From Chitinispirillum sp. (GTDB lineage: Bacteria; Fibrobacterota; Chitinivibrionia; Chitinivibrionales; Chitinispirillaceae): a stretch of 39,545 nucleotides of DNA. A program made the translations under genes and the position numbers. The stretch lies in the NCBI GenBank assembly GCA_007115975.1, contig SKJJ01000082.1:1-39545 (forward strand). The letters run 5' to 3'. The notes beneath the pieces were generated by a model, which saw only the letters and a list, made by a program, of their open reading frames with translations, had not been told where the DNA came from and ran no database searches. Positions 34,444-39,545 of this stretch are shown one piece after another. Position 1 is the stretch's first letter. Each line of letters opens with the position of its first letter.

Positions 34444-36404
34444 ATATGAACAGAGAGTCTCTTTCAGCTGACATTCTCAGCCAGATACTGATTATGCAGA
34501 GTGTTGTAATTCAGCTGCCTGATGCCGATTCCATACTCAACTTTATCTGCAGAGGACTCAGGGACATACCCGGTATTGAAACGGCGAAATTCTCCACCGA
34601 CACTGCCCCCCCCCCTGAAAACAGCAATCCCGGTCCCGAGCAACAAGTTTTTATAGTCAGCAGAAGTAACCGTTGTTTTGCAACCATCAACATCTCTGTT
34701 TCAGACAGCAAAGCATACTCCCTCTACTCTCCTTATATAAGTAACTTTTGTAATATGCTCGGTGTCATTTTTCAAGAGCGCCACCAGCGAGAAAAAAATG
34801 ATTCCCTGATGAAGAATCTTGAAAAAAGGGTTTTTGACCGAACGCAGGAGCTTGAGCGTGAAGTAACCAAACGGAAAGCTTTTGCTGAAGCACTTGCAGC
34901 AGAAACGGAGCGTCTGAACATCACGCTTCGGAGCATCGGTGACGGTGTTATTACTACCGATACCAAGGGCTGCATTGTGAGTGTCAACCGAGTCGCAGAA
35001 ATCCTCACCGGCTGGACACAACGCAAAGCAGAGGGCAAACCGCTTCTGTCGGTTTTTAATATCATTAACGAATCAACCCGCGAACCCTGCGAAAACCCTG
35101 CAGAAAAAACGCTCCTAACAGGCCAGATTATGGAATTGCAAAACCATACAATTCTTATCTCCCGTGATGGTACAGAACGGATAATAGCAGACAGCTGCGC
35201 ACCAATCAAAAGCGCTGACCACACCATTGCAGGGGTTGTTCTGGTCTTTCGGGACATGACCGAAAAACACAATTTTCAGGAAACAATCCAGCGCACTTCA
35301 AAACTCGACTCACTGGGTGTTCTTGCCGGAGGCATTGCCCACGATTTCAACAATCTGCTTGGTGGCGTTTTCGGCTACATAGACCTTGCATGTGACTTTG
35401 CAGAAAATGAGACCGTGAAAACGTATCTCTCAAAAACCCTTGGTGCCATCGACAGTGCGCGCGCACTCACTCAGCAGCTTCTGACTTTCGCCAAAGGCGG
35501 CTCTCCTGTAATGAGCCCCGGACGCCTTTTCCCTTTTGTTAGAGAGATCTCACAGTTTGCCCTGAGCGGTTCTTCCGTTAGCTGCTCCTTTGACTTACAG
35601 AACAGACTCCGTGACTGTAGTTTCGATAAAAACCAGATCAGTCAGGTATTCAACAATATCGTGATAAACGCCCAACAGGCAATGCCCGACGGAGGCACGA
35701 TTGTCATTGCCGCCAAAAATGTCACTCTTGAAAAAAAGCAACATCCAACTCTGCCTCCCGGTGAATATGTCAAAGTATCCGTTAAAGACCAGGGCATCGG
35801 GATTCCCAAAAAGTTTCTTTCCCGGATTTTTGACCCCTTTTTCACCACAAAAGCCAAGGGACACGGCCTTGGACTTGCGACCTGTTATTCAATCATATCC
35901 CGCCACGGCGGTTGTATTGAAGCCGAATCATGGCCCGGCAAGGGATCGGTTTTTCACGTCATTCTCCCTGCCACGTCACAGAAAAAACCATTTAACAGTG
36001 AGCTGCAACAGAAAAAACATAGCGGTAGTGGCACCATAATAGTCATGGATGATAATCCGGTTATACTGGAAATCTTTGAATCCATGCTCTCCACAATGGG
36101 CTACAGCGTTGTACTTAAAACAAACGGAAAAGATGCTGTCGACTTCTTTGCCTCTGAACTTAGGCAAAAAAGAGAACCTAGAGCACTCATATTTGACCTC
36201 ACTATTCCGGGCGCAATGGGAGGCATGGAAGCAGTAGAGCAGATACGCATGTTGTCCAAAGAGGTGCCTGTTTTCGTTGCCAGCGGCTACTCTGAAGACC
36301 CTGCCATGTCAAATCCACGCGACTTCGGTTTTACTGCAAGTATCTGTAAACCATTTACCAAAGCTAACCTGGACAAGCTGTTCAACACCTACCTCACGGA
36401 CTAA
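34440..36404 (+). CDS. hybrid sensor histidine kinase (PAS-HisKA-HATPase-REC)
   Basis: The TTG at 34440 overlaps the previous stop and has GAGG about 10 nt upstream; an ATG at 34446 is the alternative. The 654-residue soluble protein has an N-terminal region of unknown fold (1-110, perhaps GAF-like), a coiled coil (112-160), a PAS domain (about 160-275, GVITTDTKGCIVSVN), a dimerisation helix with phosphorylated His301 (GGIAHDFNNLLGG), the ATPase domain with N-box NNIVINAQQA (405-414), Asp450 and HGLGLATCY, and a C-terminal receiver with the acidic pair Asp537-Asp538, phospho-acceptor Asp586 (LIFDLTIPG) and Lys637. No TM helix exists, so the signal is cytosolic and probably arrives through the MEDS partner. 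No output regulator is nearby. Confidence 0.9.
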   Translation: MNMNRESLSADILSQILIMQSVVIQLPDADSILNFICRGLRDIPGIETAKFSTDTAPPPENSNPGPEQQVFIVSRSNRCFATINISVSDSKAYSLYSPYISNFCNMLGVIFQERHQREKNDSLMKNLEKRVFDRTQELEREVTKRKAFAEALAAETERLNITLRSIGDGVITTDTKGCIVSVNRVAEILTGWTQRKAEGKPLLSVFNIINESTREPCENPAEKTLLTGQIMELQNHTILISRDGTERIIADSCAPIKSADHTIAGVVLVFRDMTEKHNFQETIQRTSKLDSLGVLAGGIAHDFNNLLGGVFGYIDLACDFAENETVKTYLSKTLGAIDSARALTQQLLTFAKGGSPVMSPGRLFPFVREISQFALSGSSVSCSFDLQNRLRDCSFDKNQISQVFNNIVINAQQAMPDGGTIVIAAKNVTLEKKQHPTLPPGEYVKVSVKDQGIGIPKKFLSRIFDPFFTTKAKGHGLGLATCYSIISRHGGCIEAESWPGKGSVFHVILPATSQKKPFNSELQQKKHSGSGTIIVMDDNPVILEIFESMLSTMGYSVVLKTNGKDAVDFFASELRQKREPRALIFDLTIPGAMGGMEAVEQIRMLSKEVPVFVASGYSEDPAMSNPRDFGFTASICKPFTKANLDKLFNTYLTD

Positions 36405-36705
36405 CGCCAGGCTCGGCGCCGTAGGTGTTGAGTTAAGCCCGCAGGTAACTCCTTGTCCGGGCCCCGAAATCCCATAAGGGGGGCTTCCGGACACAGGCAC
36501 TTGCCACTCCAAAAGCAAGGCCATTTGTATGCATGGGCAAGTTCTTAAAGCTACCCTCCGGGGGATTTAGCCGGCTCTCTAGCCTGAAAAAGAGGATCAG
36601 ACCGGCCTCTTGACCCTCCCACAAGCGGTCCTCTGCTTGATCAACCCATAGCTGAAAAAGTATCTTATAAGGCGTATTGCAAAAAGAGCTAAAACAGGAG
36701 AGAAC
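36405..36705 (+). other. structured intergenic region upstream of hisD
   Basis: A chain of perfect stems fills the first half: GAGTTA/TAACTC (36430-36451), TGTCCGG/CCGGACA extended by GCCCC/GGGGC (36454-36493) and ACTTGCC/GGCAAGT (36499-36542). Further short stems follow up to about 36640. I find no protein frame, no T-box or known riboswitch box, and no clear promoter. An ACAGGAGAGAAC site precedes hisD. Confidence 0.45.
36454..36493 (+). repeat. 12-bp hairpin in the kinase-hisD spacer
   Basis: TGTCCGG (36454-36460) pairs with CCGGACA (36487-36493), and GCCCC (36461-36465) pairs with GGGGC (36480-36484), leaving a 2-nt bulge (TT) and a 14-nt loop. It is the most stable dyad of the region. 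No T-tract follows, so it does not look like a standard terminator. Confidence 0.55.
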
Positions 36706-38040
36706 ATGCCCGTCCAGAAAAAGATTCCCATAGTAAAAGTAAACAGCCCCACAGGTACTCGTTTCCTTAAACAGATTGAAACTGCCAGACTTAAAAGAGA
36801 TGACCTGGTGGGCAGGCGTGTGGAAGAGATCATAAGGGATATCGAAAAGAGAGGGGACAGCGCACTCTTTGAATACTCAGCGAAATTTGATAAGGTAAAG
36901 GTTAGCGCCCGCACAGTGAGATTTACCCCAGAAGAGATAAAGAGAAGTGCAGCACAGGTACCACCAGACCTGAAGAAGGCGATACGGGAATCGGCAAAGA
37001 GAATCAGGTCATTCCACCAAATGCAGGGGCTCAGGACATTTACCCATAGATCGTCTGAAAGCATTCTCAAGCAGATTGTCCGGCCACTTGGAAGAGTCGC
37101 AGTATACATTCCCGGTGGTTATACCGCCTACTCCTCAAGCGTTCTGATGAGCGTTATTCCCGCTCAGATTGCCGGTGTAAAGGAGATCGTTGCAGTCACA
37201 CCACCCCGGGGAGAGCTTGATCCTGCTATCGCTTATGCCCTCTCCTATCTTAAGGTAAAAGAAGTATACCGAATCGGGGGAGCTCAGGCAATTGCAGCCC
37301 TGGCATACGGCACAAAATCGATCCCTGCAGTGGATAAAATTGTGGGTCCGGGGAATGCCTATGTTGCGACTGCCAAAAAATTGGTATACGGAAAAGTCGA
37401 TATCGATTCTGTAGCAGGACCAAGTGAAGTTGTCATTATTGCCGATAACCAAGCTAATCCGCAGTGGGTGGCGCAGGATCTTCTTGCACAGGCCGAGCAT
37501 GGAAGCGGAGATGAGACCGCGGTTTGTATCACTGAAAACGCCTCCTTTGCACAAAAGGTCGCCCTGGCTGTTATCGAGGCGATCAATGCATCTACGGTTA
37601 AACAGACGCTCCAAAAGTTACCCGCCCATGCCATAACCATCTTCCTGACCGGCTCACGGGAGCAAAGCATTGCTCTTTCAAACACCATCGCTCCCGAACA
37701 CCTTCAGATCATAACCCAAACTGCAACAAAGGATTTGGCCGCAATAACCAATGCAGCCGCAGTATTCCTGGGCCCCCTAACCCCGGTGGCAATGGGCGAC
37801 TACATGATCGGCACCAATCACGTTCTACCAACAAACGGTGCGGCCAGGTTTGCCTGCCCCCTTGGTGTGGAAAGTTTCCAAAAAAGGATATCAGTGGCCC
37901 AGATCACCGCTTCGGGCCTCAAAAAACTCGCACCAATGGTCTCCGTCTTCGCACGAAACGAACAATTTGTACACCACGCGATAAGTGCTGAGTGCAGAGT
38001 GTCGGGTATCGTGGATGCCACAAATCAGAGGAGACAGTGA
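36706..38040 (+). CDS. hisD: histidinol dehydrogenase
   Basis: The 444-residue enzyme oxidises L-histidinol twice with NAD to give histidine, the last two steps of the pathway. Signature parts are [52 protein letters not shown], the zinc ligands in [10 protein letters not shown], the catalytic Glu-His in IAPEHLQI, and the metal-Asp and active-site stretch [20 protein letters not shown]. Length is typical. It is not followed by other his genes; the next gene is the unrelated fibro-slime protein, so the histidine genes are scattered here or the rest lies elsewhere. Confidence 0.97.
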   Translation: MPVQKKIPIVKVNSPTGTRFLKQIETARLKRDDLVGRRVEEIIRDIEKRGDSALFEYSAKFDKVKVSARTVRFTPEEIKRSAAQVPPDLKKAIRESAKRIRSFHQMQGLRTFTHRSSESILKQIVRPLGRVAVYIPGGYTAYSSSVLMSVIPAQIAGVKEIVAVTPPRGELDPAIAYALSYLKVKEVYRIGGAQAIAALAYGTKSIPAVDKIVGPGNAYVATAKKLVYGKVDIDSVAGPSEVVIIADNQANPQWVAQDLLAQAEHGSGDETAVCITENASFAQKVALAVIEAINASTVKQTLQKLPAHAITIFLTGSREQSIALSNTIAPEHLQIITQTATKDLAAITNAAAVFLGPLTPVAMGDYMIGTNHVLPTNGAARFACPLGVESFQKRISVAQITASGLKKLAPMVSVFARNEQFVHHAISAECRVSGIVDATNQRRQ

Positions 38041-38200
38041 TGTCGCATAGTTGGCCCGTCACACATTACTGCCACCAACTGGGGGACTGTTACCCGTCTT
38101 TGCAACCGGCACAGATATTTTTCAGATTGCAGGCAACCAAAAAATAACCCATTCGTAGCTACTATTGAAAAATCATCAAAACAGGTCTTTTCTTACTATC

Positions 38201-38229
38201 TTGCAGTATCTTGCAGTATATTATATAGA
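38201..38229 (+). promoter_or_regulatory. possible promoter of the fibro-slime gene
   Basis: TTGCAG (38201-38206) and TATAGA (38224-38229) are 17 bp apart within an AT-rich stretch. TTGCAG is part of a tandem 10-bp repeat (ATCTTGCAGT twice, 38198-38217), so -35 position and spacing are ambiguous. The leader would be about 60 nt, ending in the strong GGAGG site at 38283-38287. Confidence 0.4.
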
Positions 38230-38293
38230 TATATGGTACAGTGGCGTGCCCAGTCTTTCAGTTAAACGATTAATCAGCCATCGGAGGCTAACT

Positions 38294-39545
38294 ATGACCA
38301 ACAAAGCTACTCTGCATCTTATTTCCCCAAAAACCTCCCTTTTTATACTGTTTTTATGTTCGTCAATCTTTGCACAATTAACCATTTATGCCCAAAATCC
38401 ATGGAGAGATGACCCCATTTATGAAAACCGTTTACATGTTACAGGTACAAACGAGACGGGGCATTATGGTGAACCAACCTCCCAGATGACCCGCGTCGAT
38501 GAAGAGTGGTTTTCCTATACCTTTACACAATCCCTGCCCGATCACCCCCAGTATAGCCATAACTATAGAAGTGCCCTCACGCTCGCATCATGGGAAGGGA
38601 ATCAACCCCACCTAAACCGCCAGGAACTTGCTATTGCCTCCTTGGAAACTATTTTTTCCGGTGCAACTGACCAACAAACAGAAGCATGGGTTTCCACCTA
38701 CCCTGACGGCACCTTTCACCTCTCATTGGTTCCCCCTAACGCAACAACCATTCGAATTTTAAGTCCCTGGCCCAACAATTCTCCCAAGCTCATCGTCCGG
38801 GGCCATGACCCTGCGCAGATGTTTATTTCTGAGGGGCTGGACGGCTGGTACCAGAGGGACTTTTTCCTCTCTTCTGAGGAAGCACAGTTTATGTTTACCG
38901 ACTATTTTGAGACCGAAACCTACACTCTTGCCGGGATGCGCAACGGCGACTTTATCAATCTCTCTGACAGTGTTGAACTCTACGACACAATATGGATTGA
39001 TCCACTACCCTACCCAAACGGGCACCCACGCATTTCTGGAACTGACCCGGGAACACGTGGTCAAAGTCCGGTGCGCAACCTCTCTGCCTTAATAAGAGAC
39101 TGGAGAGCGGATCTTGCTTTTGGATTTTTCCCCCATTATAACAACCAAATAGCGGGTGGTTTTACTCCGGGACTAGTGGCCAATGAACTCGATGATAACA
39201 TAATTCAAACAGGTTCTACCACCACCCCATGGTCGCATCATATACCTGGTTGGTTCACCACAACCGAAGTTCGTCCAGGGGTGTACAACGCTACCTGCGT
39301 GGATCTTGAGTTCAAAAAAGATAATGCCGGCAGATGGTACTATGATTCAGAGGAAAACGATCCTCCGGGATTTTTTCCGATCAACAATTTTAATGTTTTT
39401 AACGAAACGCACTTAGACGGAGACGGCAGACAACAAAATTTTCTTTTTACAACAGAGATGCATACGCAGTTTGTCTATCGACAGGGAAGCGGACAGCAGT
39501 TTTATTTCAGAGGTGATGATGACGTATGGGTGTTTATCAATCGCA
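38294..39545 (+). CDS. secreted fibro-slime domain protein (truncated by the window end)
   Basis: The gene opens at ATG 38294 behind GGAGG and is open for 417 codons to the window edge without a stop. The N-terminus is a signal peptide with a hydrophobic core (about 15-28) and likely cleavage after IYA (residue 34). Residues 35-255 contain two beta-rich segments without a family I can name. From about residue 260 (LIRDWRADLAFGFF) the fibro-slime domain begins: PPGFFPINNFN, NFLFTTEMHTQFVYR and the hallmark YFRGDDDVWVFIN at 404-416, which should continue into a D-LGG-H type segment beyond the edge. These domains occur in Fibrobacter surface proteins linked to adhesion to solid polysaccharides. 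Binding target and full length cannot be seen. Confidence 0.9.
   Translation, partial: MTNKATLHLISPKTSLFILFLCSSIFAQLTIYAQNPWRDDPIYENRLHVTGTNETGHYGEPTSQMTRVDEEWFSYTFTQSLPDHPQYSHNYRSALTLASWEGNQPHLNRQELAIASLETIFSGATDQQTEAWVSTYPDGTFHLSLVPPNATTIRILSPWPNNSPKLIVRGHDPAQMFISEGLDGWYQRDFFLSSEEAQFMFTDYFETETYTLAGMRNGDFINLSDSVELYDTIWIDPLPYPNGHPRISGTDPGTRGQSPVRNLSALIRDWRADLAFGFFPHYNNQIAGGFTPGLVANELDDNIIQTGSTTTPWSHHIPGWFTTTEVRPGVYNATCVDLEFKKDNAGRWYYDSEENDPPGFFPINNFNVFNETHLDGDGRQQNFLFTTEMHTQFVYRQGSGQQFYFRGDDDVWVFINR

Noticed and set aside
36425-36460. Similarity to the 16S rRNA GTTGGGTTAAGTCCCGC region
   Set aside because: Only a short interrupted match; no flanking rRNA sequence, so probably chance within a hairpin.

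Overview
The window looks like chromosome from a member of the Fibrobacterota, most likely a Chitinispirillum-like relative. The main clue is the gene running off the right edge: it encodes a secreted protein with a fibro-slime domain, a family strongly associated with Fibrobacter and its relatives. A bacterial geranylgeranylglyceryl/heptaprenylglyceryl-phosphate synthase, a B12-dependent ribonucleotide reductase, a small clostridial/thermotogal-type ferredoxin and a G/K-type ATP phosphofructokinase also fit an anaerobe of the FCB group. The taxonomic call is inference; there is no rRNA in the window. I see no tRNA, IS element, integrase, CRISPR array or prophage gene. This is mostly ordinary chromosome with long, palindrome-rich spacers.

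Layout. 1-6.9 kb: a minus-strand operon read as winged-helix regulator and membrane protein, then an MMPL/RND exporter, a LolA-like protein and an outer-membrane barrel, so probably one envelope lipid or lipoprotein trafficking system. 7.4-10.1 kb: an orphan lipoprotein, an orphan type IV prepilin-like protein, and a pair made of a one-pass membrane protein and a receiver-HTH regulator with a clear sigma-70 promoter. 10.4-13.3 kb: rpe, an S41 protease lipoprotein and an RlmD-like RNA methyltransferase in one operon. 13.4-19.1 kb: a putative PD-(D/E)XK protein, a TPR protein, phosphofructokinase, ferredoxin, FxsA and a DUF547 lipoprotein. 19.1-22.4 kb: an HD-GYP phosphodiesterase and an HDOD protein with a degenerate receiver, each with its own sigma-70 promoter.

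23.1-28.4 kb: nrdJ on the minus strand, with a promoter and a 16-bp palindromic operator candidate. Facing away from it is prfB, which has a textbook programmed +1 frameshift, followed by a YkgJ-type cysteine-cluster protein and a Nif3-family protein. 28.5-33.3 kb: recA, alaS and the GGGP synthase on the minus strand, without a recX between recA and alaS. 33.4-36.4 kb: a spacer with a duplicated 57-61-bp element, then a stand-alone MEDS sensor translationally coupled to a hybrid histidine kinase. 36.4-39.5 kb: a hairpin-rich spacer, hisD, and the truncated fibro-slime gene.

No complete new defence or mobile system is evident. The best leads are the MEDS/hybrid-kinase pair, the envelope-trafficking operon, the PD-(D/E)XK candidate, the GGGP synthase, the nrdJ operator, and several unassigned structured intergenic regions (230-307, 1855-1931, 22.8-23.1 kb and 36.43-36.54 kb).
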